From contig NZ_LMFV01000062.1 in the NCBI RefSeq assembly GCF_001427285.1, positions 113,376-177,375 of the forward strand: a stretch of DNA of 64,000 nucleotides, given 5' to 3'. The stretch comes from Mesorhizobium sp. Root552. Lineage in GTDB: Bacteria; Pseudomonadota; Alphaproteobacteria; Rhizobiales; Rhizobiaceae. Below, in pieces: positions 1 through 10,633 of the stretch. The stretch's first letter is position 1. Every line of letters starts with the position of its first letter. The position numbers and the translations under genes are program-made. The notes beneath the pieces are model-generated. The model made no database searches. It was not told the origin of the DNA and saw only the letters and a program-made list of their open reading frames with translations.

Positions 1-154
1 CGGCGAGGCTGAGTTCCGGATTGGTGCCGGCGAGCGCCTCGTAGAAGATTTCATAGTTTCGAGGAGCACCGACCACGCCAAGCTGGCGCATTGTGGCCAC
101 GACCGTGGTGGCCAAGTCGGAGTTTCGGTCTTGCGAAACTGCTGCCGGCTGCAT
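1..154 (-). CDS. N-terminal part of a probable GGDEF-type signalling protein (runs off the left edge)
   Basis: Reading leftward from an ATG at 154-152 gives 51 codons without a stop, beginning MQPAAVSQDRN and containing the segment NYEIFYEAL. That segment resembles the start of rhizobial GGDEF (diguanylate cyclase) proteins, as recalled from family knowledge. A purine-rich GAGGGAGTGGGGG stretch lies just upstream and would serve as ribosome binding site. The catalytic domain would lie outside the window, so the function is a guess from the N-terminus only. The coding frame is well supported; the family call is moderate. Confidence 0.55.
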   Translation of the reverse strand, partial: MQPAAVSQDRNSDLATTVVATMRQLGVVGAPRNYEIFYEALAGTNPELSLA

Positions 155-449
155 GAAACGACCCCCACTCCCTCAGAGCCGGTGGGCCTCTGCAATGGCA
201 TGATCACCGGTCGGGGAGCGCATCCCGAAATTTCAATAAACATTGCGAAGATACGTGCCCCCAAAGATCGATCTTCACAACCATACCTATAATTTGCCTT
301 GGCTAAAGTTTCCTTAATTCCGCGAAAGTGAAGGGTCTTTCTTCTACCTGAAGATGTAGATCGTTACTGGTCGCAGTCAGGACAACCATAAATGTATTTG
401 CTGATAAACAGATGTATCGGATAACGGCATGTCAATTGGCAGGGGCAAG
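155..449. other. Intergenic region between two divergent genes
   Basis: About 295 bases separate the leftward truncated gene from the rightward GFA-family gene. The stretch from about 230 to 420 is richer in A/T than its surroundings, as expected of a divergent promoter region. I see no recognisable operator, RNA gene or convincing open frame in it. Confidence 0.4.
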
Positions 450-872
450 ATGATGGCAACGACACACACCGGATCATGCTTGTGCGGCAAGGTGCGGTTC
501 AAAGCGCGCGGTCCATTGCGGGGCGTTGCCTATTGCCATTGCTCGCAATGTCGCCGGCAGACGGGGCACTACCTTGCGGCAACCAACGTCAATGACGCGG
601 ATATAGATATCGAGGGCTCGGATGCCCTTGTCTGGTACGCGGCATCCCGCTTCGCCAGGCGCGGATTTTGCGGCTCGTGTGGGTCGGTGATGTTCTGGAA
701 GCACAACGACCTCGACGAGGTTTCAGTGATGGCCGGATCGTTCGACATGCCGACGGGGCTGAAGGCGGAATGCCACATCTTCGTGGCCGATAAGGGCGAT
801 TATTACGAGATCGACGACGGTTTGCCGCAATTTGCCCGTTCAACACCGTCGATCAAGGTTGCCGACGATTGA
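450..872 (+). CDS. GFA-family zinc-binding protein (glutathione-dependent formaldehyde-activating enzyme fold / CENP-V type)
   Basis: The 140-residue product has the zinc-cysteine layout of the GFA family: GSCLCGKVRF near the N-terminus, CHCSQCRRQTG about 25 residues later, and CGSCGSVMFW in the middle. Members bind zinc through these cysteines; most have no proven substrate, and the formaldehyde-activating name is inherited from one founding enzyme. An ATG at 429 is in frame, but the ATG at 450 has the better Shine-Dalgarno sequence (GGCAGGGGCAAG), so I chose it. The neighbour downstream is dgkA, 84 bases away; no functional link is evident. Confidence 0.8.
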   Translation: MMATTHTGSCLCGKVRFKARGPLRGVAYCHCSQCRRQTGHYLAATNVNDADIDIEGSDALVWYAASRFARRGFCGSCGSVMFWKHNDLDEVSVMAGSFDMPTGLKAECHIFVADKGDYYEIDDGLPQFARSTPSIKVADD

Positions 873-956
873 AGGTTGGAGGATAAGCGCACCGTTTCAT
901 CGAACGGTCACAATCCTGCAATTTTTGCTCCCGGCGACTCTCAAGGAAATAATCAC

Positions 957-1316
957 ATGAAGCGGCTGATCGATGCGTTCTTCAACTCCGTGCGGGCGTT
1001 TCGCCGGCTGGCCGGCAGCGAAGCCGCATTCCAGCAGGAACTCATTCTCCTGCTGATCGCGATTCCGGTGGGCTGGCTGATCTCCTCGTCATGGAGCGGC
1101 TATGCCTTGCTCATCGCTTCGATCCTCGTGCTGATCCTTGTCGAGGTGCTCAACACCGGCATCGAGGCGACCTGCGATGCCGTCAGCCGCGAGTTCAACA
1201 TAGACATCCAGCTTGCCAAGGATTGCGGCTCGCTGGCGGTGCTTATCGCCGTCGTGCTCACCGCGGGCGTCTGGGGCTTTGCCCTCATCGAAAGGCTCGT
1301 GGGCGCGCCTGTCTGA
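957..1316 (+). CDS. dgkA: Diacylglycerol kinase DgkA
   Basis: Integral membrane diacylglycerol kinase phosphorylates diacylglycerol to phosphatidic acid with ATP, recycling lipid released during periplasmic glucan or envelope modification. The 119-residue length, an N-terminal amphipathic helix and three membrane helices fit the DgkA family. The signature EVLNTGIE (Glu63, Asn66, Glu70) and the earlier Glu28 correspond to the family's active-site acidic and amide residues. The start at 957 is preceded by CAAGGAAATAATCAC. Upstream in-frame codons back to 876 lack the family's N-terminus and were excluded. Confidence 0.88.
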   Translation: MKRLIDAFFNSVRAFRRLAGSEAAFQQELILLLIAIPVGWLISSSWSGYALLIASILVLILVEVLNTGIEATCDAVSREFNIDIQLAKDCGSLAVLIAVVLTAGVWGFALIERLVGAPV

Positions 1317-1385
1317 GCTTGCTGCGCAACGGTGCTTCTAACGCCCGCGCAAAGTGCTAGATTGAGCGCATCGGGGAGGGGCGTC

Positions 1386-2099
1386 ATGTTGTCTTTCCAG
1401 AAGATTCGCGCACGGGCAGCCGACCGCAAGGGCGGCGACGACGTGCTGATGTCGCTTCTCGGTTCCGCGCCCGACAATGCCGCAGTCGCGCGGATCGCCG
1501 ACGACCGGATCTTGTCGACTATGGCCGAGCGCATTTTCGCAGCCGGATTCGTTTGGCGCGTCATCGAGCAGAAATGGCCGGGTTTCGAGGAAGCGTTCCT
1601 GCGTTTCGAGCCGAAGCGGCTTCTCTTCCAGCCGGAAGATTTCTGGCACGACCTTGCCTCCGACAAGCGCATCGTGCGCAATCCGCAAAAGATACTGGCT
1701 GTGCGCGAGAACGCTTTTTTCGTTGATCGCGTCTCGAAGGAACATGGCGGCTTCGGGAAATTCCTGAGCACGTGGCCGGCCAACGACCAGCTGGGGCTGA
1801 TGGCTTACCTCGGCAAATATGGCAGCCGGCTCGGCGGGAATACGGGACAGTATTTCCTGCGCTGGCTGGAGTGGGACACCTTCATCGTCTCGCAGGACAT
1901 GGTAGCCGCGTTGCGCGATGCCGGGCTCGACATTGCCGAAAGCCCGACATCGAAGAAGGACCTGGCCAAGGTCCAGGCGCAGGTCAACGAATGGGCCGAC
2001 GAGACCAAGCTTCCCCGCAAGCACATATCGCGCATATTGGCGATGTCGATCGGCCAGAACAATTCGCCCGAGACGATCCGCGAATATACGGGTGAGTAG
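1386..2099 (+). CDS. DNA-3-methyladenine glycosylase I (Tag)-like protein
   Basis: The 237-residue protein matches the general pattern of the Tag/Adenine_glyco family, helix-hairpin-helix DNA glycosylases that remove 3-methyladenine. Similarity rests on the central region FVWRVIEQKWPGFEEAF and the RNPQKI / VRENAFFV stretch, comparable to the part of Tag that reads ...LKKRENYRACF. It lacks the N-terminal Cys/His and C-terminal His/Cys residues that form the zinc snap of enterobacterial Tag, so the activity is not assured. The ATG at 1386 follows GGGGAGGGGCGTC, a good ribosome binding site. It lies 45 bases before nadE and may be co-transcribed with it. Confidence 0.65.
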   Translation: MLSFQKIRARAADRKGGDDVLMSLLGSAPDNAAVARIADDRILSTMAERIFAAGFVWRVIEQKWPGFEEAFLRFEPKRLLFQPEDFWHDLASDKRIVRNPQKILAVRENAFFVDRVSKEHGGFGKFLSTWPANDQLGLMAYLGKYGSRLGGNTGQYFLRWLEWDTFIVSQDMVAALRDAGLDIAESPTSKKDLAKVQAQVNEWADETKLPRKHISRILAMSIGQNNSPETIREYTGE

Positions 2100-2144
2100 A
2101 AAGCGGCCATTGCCGGTTGCGTTGCCGCAAGTTAAATCCAAGGC

Positions 2145-3827
2145 ATGACCAAGAAGACCATTCCCGATACGTTGCGCATCGCAATTGCCCAGCTGAACCC
2201 TACGGTTGGTGACGTCGCCGGCAATCTTGCCAAGGCGCGCGAGGCGAGGGCGGATGCGGCTCGCCAAGGCGCTGATCTCGTCCTGTTCACCGAACTGTTC
2301 ATCGCAGGCTATCCGCCGGAGGACCTTGTTCTGAAGCCGGCCTTCCTGAAGGCATGCGAACGCGCCGCGCAGGAGCTTGCCGGCGAGACCGCCGACGGCG
2401 GCCCCGGCGTCATCATCGGCACGCCGCTGAAGCGCAAGAGCGGCACGCACAACTCGATCGTCGTCGCCGATGGCGGCAAGATCATCGCCGAGCGCTACAA
2501 GATCGATCTGCCGAACTACGGCGAGTTCGACGAGAAACGCGTCTTCCAGGCGGGGCCTGAGGTGCCGGGGCCGGTCAATTTCCGCGGCATCCGGCTGGGT
2601 ATCCCGATCTGCGAGGACATCTGGGGTGAGCTTGGCGTCTGCGAGACGCTGGCCGAAAGCGGTGCCGAAATCCTGCTGGTGCCGAACGGTTCGCCTTACT
2701 ATCGCACCAAGGTCGACATCCGCCATCAGGTCGCCATTAAACAGGTCATCGAGACGGGTCTGCCGCTGATTTATGCCAACCAGCTTGGTGGTCAGGACGA
2801 GCTGGTGTTCGACGGCGCGTCCTTCGCCATTGGGGCCGACAAGTCGCTCGCCTTCCAGATGAGCCAGTTCGAGGACGCGGTCGACGTCACGACCTGGAAG
2901 CGGAAGGCCGACGGCTGGGTTTGCACCGAAGGTCCGATGTCGAAAATCCCCGAGAAGCAGGAGGCCGACTATCGTGCCTGCATGCTGGGCCTGCGCGACT
3001 ATGTGAACAAGAATGGCTTCAAGAACGTCGTGCTTGGCCTTTCAGGCGGCATCGATTCGGCGATCTGCGCGGCACTGGCGGTGGACGCGTTGGGCGAGGA
3101 GCGGCTGCGGGCAGTCATGATGCCATACCGCTATACGTCGAAGGACTCGCTGAAGGACGCCGAGGATTGCGCCCGCGCGCTTGGCTGCCGCTATGACATC
3201 GTGCCGATCTTCGAGCCCGTCGAAGGCTTCATGCATGCACTCACCCAGCTTTTCGACGGCACCAAGGAAGGCATCACCGAGGAAAACCTGCAATCGCGCG
3301 CCCGCGGCACGATCCTGATGGCGATCTCGAACAAGTTCGGTTCGATGGTGGTGACGACGGGCAACAAGAGCGAGATGTCGGTTGGCTACGCCACGCTTTA
3401 CGGCGACATGAACGGCGGCTTCAATCCGATCAAGGACCTCTACAAGATGCAGGTCTATGCCATTTCGCGCTGGCGCAACACGCATGTGCCGCCCGGAGCG
3501 CTTGGGCCTTCGGGCGAAATCATCCCGCAAAACATCATCGACAAGGCACCGTCAGCCGAACTGCGCGAAAACCAGACCGACCAGGATTCGCTGCCGCCAT
3601 ATCCCGTGCTCGACGACATCCTTGAATGCCTGGTCGAAAACGAGATGGGCGTGGACGAGATCGTCAAGCGCGGCCACGACCGCGCTACGGTCGCGAGGGT
3701 GGAAAATCTGCTCTACATCGCCGAATACAAGCGCCGGCAGGCAGCCCCCGGCGTCAAGATCACGAAGAAGAACTTCGGCCGCGACCGCCGCTATCCGATC
3801 ACCAACCGGTTCCGCGACCGGGACTGA
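2145..3827 (+). CDS. nadE: Glutamine-dependent NAD+ synthetase
   Basis: NadE makes NAD+ from nicotinic acid adenine dinucleotide, ATP and glutamine in the cytoplasm. The 560 residues contain an N-terminal nitrilase-type glutaminase domain with the triad Glu50, Lys119 and Cys156 (in ICEDIW). The C-terminal NAD synthetase domain has the ATP-pyrophosphatase loop SGGIDS at 300-305 and GNKSEMSVGY further on. Length and domain order match the two-domain glutamine-hydrolysing form. Nothing unusual is seen; the start ATG is 45 bases downstream of the Tag-like gene. Confidence 0.95.
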   Translation: MTKKTIPDTLRIAIAQLNPTVGDVAGNLAKAREARADAARQGADLVLFTELFIAGYPPEDLVLKPAFLKACERAAQELAGETADGGPGVIIGTPLKRKSGTHNSIVVADGGKIIAERYKIDLPNYGEFDEKRVFQAGPEVPGPVNFRGIRLGIPICEDIWGELGVCETLAESGAEILLVPNGSPYYRTKVDIRHQVAIKQVIETGLPLIYANQLGGQDELVFDGASFAIGADKSLAFQMSQFEDAVDVTTWKRKADGWVCTEGPMSKIPEKQEADYRACMLGLRDYVNKNGFKNVVLGLSGGIDSAICAALAVDALGEERLRAVMMPYRYTSKDSLKDAEDCARALGCRYDIVPIFEPVEGFMHALTQLFDGTKEGITEENLQSRARGTILMAISNKFGSMVVTTGNKSEMSVGYATLYGDMNGGFNPIKDLYKMQVYAISRWRNTHVPPGALGPSGEIIPQNIIDKAPSAELRENQTDQDSLPPYPVLDDILECLVENEMGVDEIVKRGHDRATVARVENLLYIAEYKRRQAAPGVKITKKNFGRDRRYPITNRFRDRD

Positions 3828-3878
3828 TCGAAACGGCGCGATCTTGTAAACCTTGAAAGCATCCGTTACGCCCCGTTC

Positions 3879-5252
3879 ATGACCGTTACAGTCCGCTTTG
3901 CTCCGTCGCCCACGGGCCGAATCCACATCGGCAACGCTCGTACAGCCTTGTTCAACTGGCTGTTTTCGCAAAAGGCCAAGGGCCGTTTCATCCAGCGCTT
4001 TGACGATACGGATGTCGTCCGTTCAAAGCAGGAGTATTCCGACTCGATCCTTTACGACCTGCATTGGCTAGGCATTTTCCCCGATGCGATCGACTATCAG
4101 TCCAAGCGCTTCGATATCTACGATGCCGCGGTTGAGAAACTGAAGGCGGCGGGTGTTCTCTACGCCTGCTATGAAACGCCGGAAGAACTTGACCTGCGGC
4201 GCAAGATTCGCCGCACGCGCGGGTTGCCGCCGGTCTATGGCCGCGAAGCCTTGACGCTGACGGCCGAGCAGATTGCCGAATACCAGCAGGACGGCCGCAA
4301 GCCGCACTGGCGCTTTTTGCTTCCCAATTTCGCGTCCGATCCGTTGCATCCCGAGCGCACTGATATCCGCTGGAACGACCTGGTGCGCGGCGAGGAGACC
4401 GTAGACCTCGCCTCGCTGTCTGATCCGGTGCTGGTGCGCGAGGACGGCACCTATCTCTACACGCTGCCTTCGGTTGTCGATGACATCGACATGGGCGTCA
4501 CCCACGTCATCCGTGGCGACGACCATGTCACCAACACCGGCGTGCAGATGGCCTTGTTCAAGGCGCTTGGCGCTGAGTTGCCGACCTTCGGTCATCACAA
4601 TCTGCTGACGACGACGACCGGCGAGGGCCTTTCCAAGCGCACCGGCGCGCTGTCCATCGAGAGCCTGCGGGAAGCCGGCATCGAGCCGATGGCCATTGCG
4701 TCGCTGGCGGTTCTCATCGGCACTTCCGAAAGCGTGCAGGCAATGCCGACCATGACCGAGCTGGCCGATCATTTCGACCCAGCGGCGACATCGAAATCGG
4801 CTGCGAAGTTCGACCCTGACGAGCTTTTCGTACTCAATCGAACCCTGCTTCATCACATGCCTTTTTCCGAGGCGCGCGATCGGCTGATCGTGTTGGGCGT
4901 ATCGGATTCCCGCGCCGAACCGTTCTGGAACGCAGTGCGCGGTAATCTCGACAAACTGCCGGATGCGGCCAAGTGGTGGCGGATCGTCAACGACGGCGTT
5001 CAGGACAAGCCCGAATTCTCGGACGAGGATCGGGACTTCCTGCGCCAGGCTTTTGATCTGTTGCCGGAGGAGCCGTGGGACGGTTCCGTCTGGAAAACTT
5101 GGACCGCAGCCGTTCGCGAAAGTAGCGGACGCAAGGGCAAGGCGCTTTTTGCGCCGCTTCGTCTGGCGCTTACCGGGCTGTCTTCCGGGCCGGAGCTTGC
5201 AGATCTATTGCCTCTTCTCGGTCGGGAAGGAACGTTGGCCCGACGACCCTGA
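3879..5252 (+). CDS. gltX: Glutamate--tRNA ligase (GluRS)
   Basis: A class I aminoacyl-tRNA synthetase that charges tRNA-Glu. The HIGH signature appears as HIGN at residues 16-19 within FAPSPTGRIHIGNAR, and the KMSKS signature appears as LSKR at 251-254. At 457 residues it is of usual length. Many rhizobia carry two gltX genes, one of which may discriminate tRNA-Gln for the transamidation route; which copy this is cannot be told here. Its last 83 bases overlap the 3' end of the oppositely transcribed DUF2865 gene. Confidence 0.93.
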   Translation: MTVTVRFAPSPTGRIHIGNARTALFNWLFSQKAKGRFIQRFDDTDVVRSKQEYSDSILYDLHWLGIFPDAIDYQSKRFDIYDAAVEKLKAAGVLYACYETPEELDLRRKIRRTRGLPPVYGREALTLTAEQIAEYQQDGRKPHWRFLLPNFASDPLHPERTDIRWNDLVRGEETVDLASLSDPVLVREDGTYLYTLPSVVDDIDMGVTHVIRGDDHVTNTGVQMALFKALGAELPTFGHHNLLTTTTGEGLSKRTGALSIESLREAGIEPMAIASLAVLIGTSESVQAMPTMTELADHFDPAATSKSAAKFDPDELFVLNRTLLHHMPFSEARDRLIVLGVSDSRAEPFWNAVRGNLDKLPDAAKWWRIVNDGVQDKPEFSDEDRDFLRQAFDLLPEEPWDGSVWKTWTAAVRESSGRKGKALFAPLRLALTGLSSGPELADLLPLLGREGTLARRP

Positions 5253-6234
5253 CCTTGCGGTCCTCGTCGATCTCTCGCTCTACCGGCGTGATATCCTTTG
5301 CCGTGTCCGTTGAAGGGGCAGCAGGCCTGGTCGGTTCGACTTCGACAATCGACGATCCCGGCTGCGAAACCACCTTCGGGAACCGGGCATCAGGCGTGCT
5401 TCCAAGTAGTGAGGAATCCCGGACGGTGCCGCAACTGCAGCTTAGTTCGCGGGTTACGTCCAGCCGCTTGAAAACGAAAGCGTTGGGCAACTGGCTGTAA
5501 GGGCCTCCCGTGACGGACGACAGCATGTCGCCGGCCTTGGTGTCGCCTCGCTCGGCATAGAACAGCTCGACATTCGTGCCGGGGCAGGCGGCTTCGCATC
5601 GGGCCTGGTCGCGCTGGAAGTCGCCGGCTGAGGCTACGGTCGACATCGGGAAGAAATAGCCGTCGCAGGTGCGCACGCAAAGCGTGCGGTATTCATCGTC
5701 AAGACGCAGGAAACCTTCGCCGCTCCTTCGGATGATGACGCCCTTGTTCAACGCCTGCTCCTGTCTTTCGACATGTGGAGCCTCACCTAGTCGTTCTTCA
5801 TCATCCCACGGCGAGGATCGCAGGATGATGACCTGCCCCTTGCGGCAACCATTGGCTTCGAGGGAAGCCATGATGCGGGCATGATCGCGGTGGCCCGTTT
5901 GACCAGCGTTCGACGCTCGCTCGCGTTGCAGGGTGTCGAGATTGGCATTCATGCGATCGATGGTGCTGTTGATGTCGGCGCAGTCCTTGATCGCATTGCC
6001 GGAGAGTTGGAAATCGCACTGCTGCTGGCGCGCATGGTCGCGCGCGATCTCGATCTGCTCGACCTGTTCGGCAATCGCATCGTCAAACTGGCCGGCAGTG
6101 CCTGGAGCGCCAGCGAGTTCCGCCTCGAGTTGACGGCAGATGTCCGAAGCAGCGACAGACGGAAGCGAAGCGGCGACCGTCATCACGCCCGCAAGCGCCA
6201 AGGCAATTGTCAGTTTTCGCTTCTGACCCTGCAC
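5170..6234 (-). CDS. DUF2865 family secreted protein
   Basis: A 354-residue protein with a clear signal peptide (residues 1-29, cleavage near VAAS) and many cysteines in its middle, including YRTLCVRTCDGYFFP and ELSCSCG. These match the rhizobial DUF2865 family, whose function is unknown. A long helical region follows the signal peptide. The start is a GTG at 6234-6232 preceded by ATGGGGCGAAA. The gene lies 52 bases downstream of maeB on the same strand and may be read through from it. Its 3' end overlaps gltX by 83 bases tail to tail. Confidence 0.75.
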   Translation of the reverse strand: MQGQKRKLTIALALAGVMTVAASLPSVAASDICRQLEAELAGAPGTAGQFDDAIAEQVEQIEIARDHARQQQCDFQLSGNAIKDCADINSTIDRMNANLDTLQRERASNAGQTGHRDHARIMASLEANGCRKGQVIILRSSPWDDEERLGEAPHVERQEQALNKGVIIRRSGEGFLRLDDEYRTLCVRTCDGYFFPMSTVASAGDFQRDQARCEAACPGTNVELFYAERGDTKAGDMLSSVTGGPYSQLPNAFVFKRLDVTRELSCSCGTVRDSSLLGSTPDARFPKVVSQPGSSIVEVEPTRPAAPSTDTAKDITPVEREIDEDRKVRVVGPTFLPDREEAIDLQAPARKTAR

Positions 6235-6286
6235 TTTCGCCCCATTTTCAAAACCGCATCCGGCAGGCTAGCGCGCAGCAAGTTAA

Positions 6287-8647
<2,361 letters not shown>

Positions 8648-8793
8648 ATCGCTGCTCCCCTCGCTCACCATGGGACCCAGAAGCCGATGCTTTTTATTAT
8701 TGTCCGGCTCTAACCGTTTGTTTTGGCGCAATCATTTCCGGAAACAAACCGGCGTTACGCTCTGCGTTACATGTTCGTACTAGCACGCTTTCG

Positions 8794-9573
8794 TCAAAAG
8801 GCACTCACGTAGAGGCCGCCATCCACCGGGATGTTCTGCCCTGTCAGGTAGCCAGCGTGGACGGAACAGAGGAAGGCGCAGATTTGCCCGAATTCTTCCG
8901 GGGTGCCCAGCCGCTTTGCCGGAATATCCGCGCTGATGCGCGCCTTGCGCGCGGTTGCCGCGGCAGGGTCCTCGACGGAACCCGGTTCGTGCGGTCCGCG
9001 CAGACGGTCGGTATCCAGCTTGCCGGGCAACAGGTTGTTGATGGTGACGTTGCGGTCGGCCACCGTGCGGGTAATGCCGGCGAGGAAGGAGGTCAGGCCG
9101 GCACGGGCGCCAGACGAGAGATCGAGTCCGGGGATCGGCATGTAGACCGACAGCGACGTGATGTTGACGATGCGGCCGAAGCCGCGCGCGGCCATGCCAT
9201 CGACGACGGCTTTGACCAGTTCGATCGGCGTGACCATGTTCTGAGTGACGCCGGCGAGGATCTTTTCGCGGTCGAGTTCGCGAAAATCGCGGAACGGCGG
9301 GCCGGCGTTGTTGTTGACGAGAATGTCCGGATCGGGGCAGGCCGCCAGCAGGGTTTTCTGGACCGCTGGCTGTGAAACATCGCCGGCGATTTCGGTGACG
9401 GTGACGCCAAAGCGCTCGCGGATTTCAGCGGCGGTTCGGGCCAGCGCCTCGGCATTGCGCCCGTTGACGACTATATCGCAGCCGGCTTCGGCCAGCGCCA
9501 TGGCGCAGCCGCGCCCGAGCCCCTTGCTCGACGCGCAGACGATGGCTTTGCGGCCGCGAATACCAAGATCCAT
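8794..9573 (-). CDS. SDR-family protein lacking the canonical catalytic Tyr/Lys
   Basis: The 259-residue protein has a Rossmann fold of the short-chain dehydrogenase/reductase type. The glycine-rich loop reads ASSKGLG (14-20), NNAG is present (88-91), and the active-site Ser is in ITS (Ser140). The YxxxK motif is replaced: aligning SSGARAGL with the usual YAASKAGL puts Ser153 at the Tyr position and Arg157 at the Lys position. This matches an atypical FabG-like SDR subgroup that lacks the full catalytic tetrad, so ordinary dehydrogenase activity should not be assumed. It lies downstream of nothing obviously related. Confidence 0.8.
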   Translation of the reverse strand: MDLGIRGRKAIVCASSKGLGRGCAMALAEAGCDIVVNGRNAEALARTAAEIRERFGVTVTEIAGDVSQPAVQKTLLAACPDPDILVNNNAGPPFRDFRELDREKILAGVTQNMVTPIELVKAVVDGMAARGFGRIVNITSLSVYMPIPGLDLSSGARAGLTSFLAGITRTVADRNVTINNLLPGKLDTDRLRGPHEPGSVEDPAAATARKARISADIPAKRLGTPEEFGQICAFLCSVHAGYLTGQNIPVDGGLYVSAF

Positions 9574-9700
9574 GAGATGTTCCTTCCAGTTCCTGATCCG
9601 GTCACTTGCCTGACGCTACCCTGCGGGCTGGATCAATCGCAACTGTCATACGCTTGTTGCATGAATCGCGGCATAGGCATCACCAAAAGGTGAGATTGCG

Positions 9701-10522
9701 ATGCCCGGCCAAGAACCCCGCACTTTCCGCAGCATTTTCATCTCCGATGTGCATCTGGGATCGAAAGCTGCCAAGACGGAATTCCTCATCGACTTCCTGC
9801 GCCATCACGATGCCGATACGATCTACCTTGTCGGCGATATCGTCGATGGATGGCGCTTGCGCAGGACGTGGCATTGGCCGCAGAGCCACAACGATGTCGT
9901 GCAGAAACTGCTGCGCAAGGCGCGCAAGGGCAGCAAGATCACCTACATCGCCGGGAATCACGACGAGTTCGCCCGCCAGTTCCAGGGCGTGCATTTCGGC
10001 GGCATCGTTGTTGCCGACAGCGTGATCCATGAGACCGCCGACGGCAGACGCTTCCTCGTCATCCACGGCGACCAGTTCGACACGGTCGTGCACAATGTGC
10101 GCTGGCTGGCCTATCTCGGCGACTATGCCTACGACGCGGCGATGTTCACCAATCGCGTCATCAGCCGCATGCGCAGCCTGCTCGGCCTCGAATACTGGTC
10201 GTTTTCCTCGTGGGCGAAACTGCGCGTGAAGAAGGCCGTCAGCTTCATCGGTTCCTTCCAGACCGTGCTTGTTCAGGAGGCGCGCCGTTCAGAGGCGGAT
10301 GGCGTTATCTGCGGCCACATCCACCATGCGGCCATAGAGACGTTTGGCGATGTCGAATACATCAACACCGGCGATTGGGTGGAAAGCTGCACGGCGGTGG
10401 TGGAGCACTTCGACGGGCGCATGGAAATCCTGCGCTGGGCGCAGGTGAAGTCCGACGCGCCGCCACCGAGCAACGTCCTTGTCCCGATCCGCCTGGACGT
10501 TCGCGTGCCCGAGGCCGCCTAG
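9701..10522 (+). CDS. LpxH-like metallophosphoesterase (UDP-2,3-diacylglucosamine diphosphatase family)
   Basis: A 273-residue calcineurin-like phosphoesterase with all metal-binding blocks in order: ISDVHLG, VGDIVDGW, GNHDE, HGDQFD and GHIHH. Together with the length, these resemble the UDP-2,3-diacylglucosamine diphosphatase group acting in lipid A synthesis at the inner membrane face. Many alphaproteobacteria use LpxI for that step, so this could instead act on another phosphoester; the exact substrate is not proven. The start follows GGTGAGATTGCG. Confidence 0.75.
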   Translation: MPGQEPRTFRSIFISDVHLGSKAAKTEFLIDFLRHHDADTIYLVGDIVDGWRLRRTWHWPQSHNDVVQKLLRKARKGSKITYIAGNHDEFARQFQGVHFGGIVVADSVIHETADGRRFLVIHGDQFDTVVHNVRWLAYLGDYAYDAAMFTNRVISRMRSLLGLEYWSFSSWAKLRVKKAVSFIGSFQTVLVQEARRSEADGVICGHIHHAAIETFGDVEYINTGDWVESCTAVVEHFDGRMEILRWAQVKSDAPPPSNVLVPIRLDVRVPEAA

Positions 10523-10633
10523 CGCGCGGATACAACCGTCGGTATGACCGTTCCGCCCCATCTTGCGCTGTGGTAGATCGATCGAAGCCTGGCCTTCCGG
10601 ATTCGGAGGCAGCTTGTCGGATCGTTTCAATTC

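Noticed and set aside
1338..2726. Long open frame on the minus strand, 462 codons
   Set aside because: It is antisense to the Tag-like gene and nadE, has the Arg/Ala/Gly-rich composition of a GC-rich shadow frame, and shows no domain.
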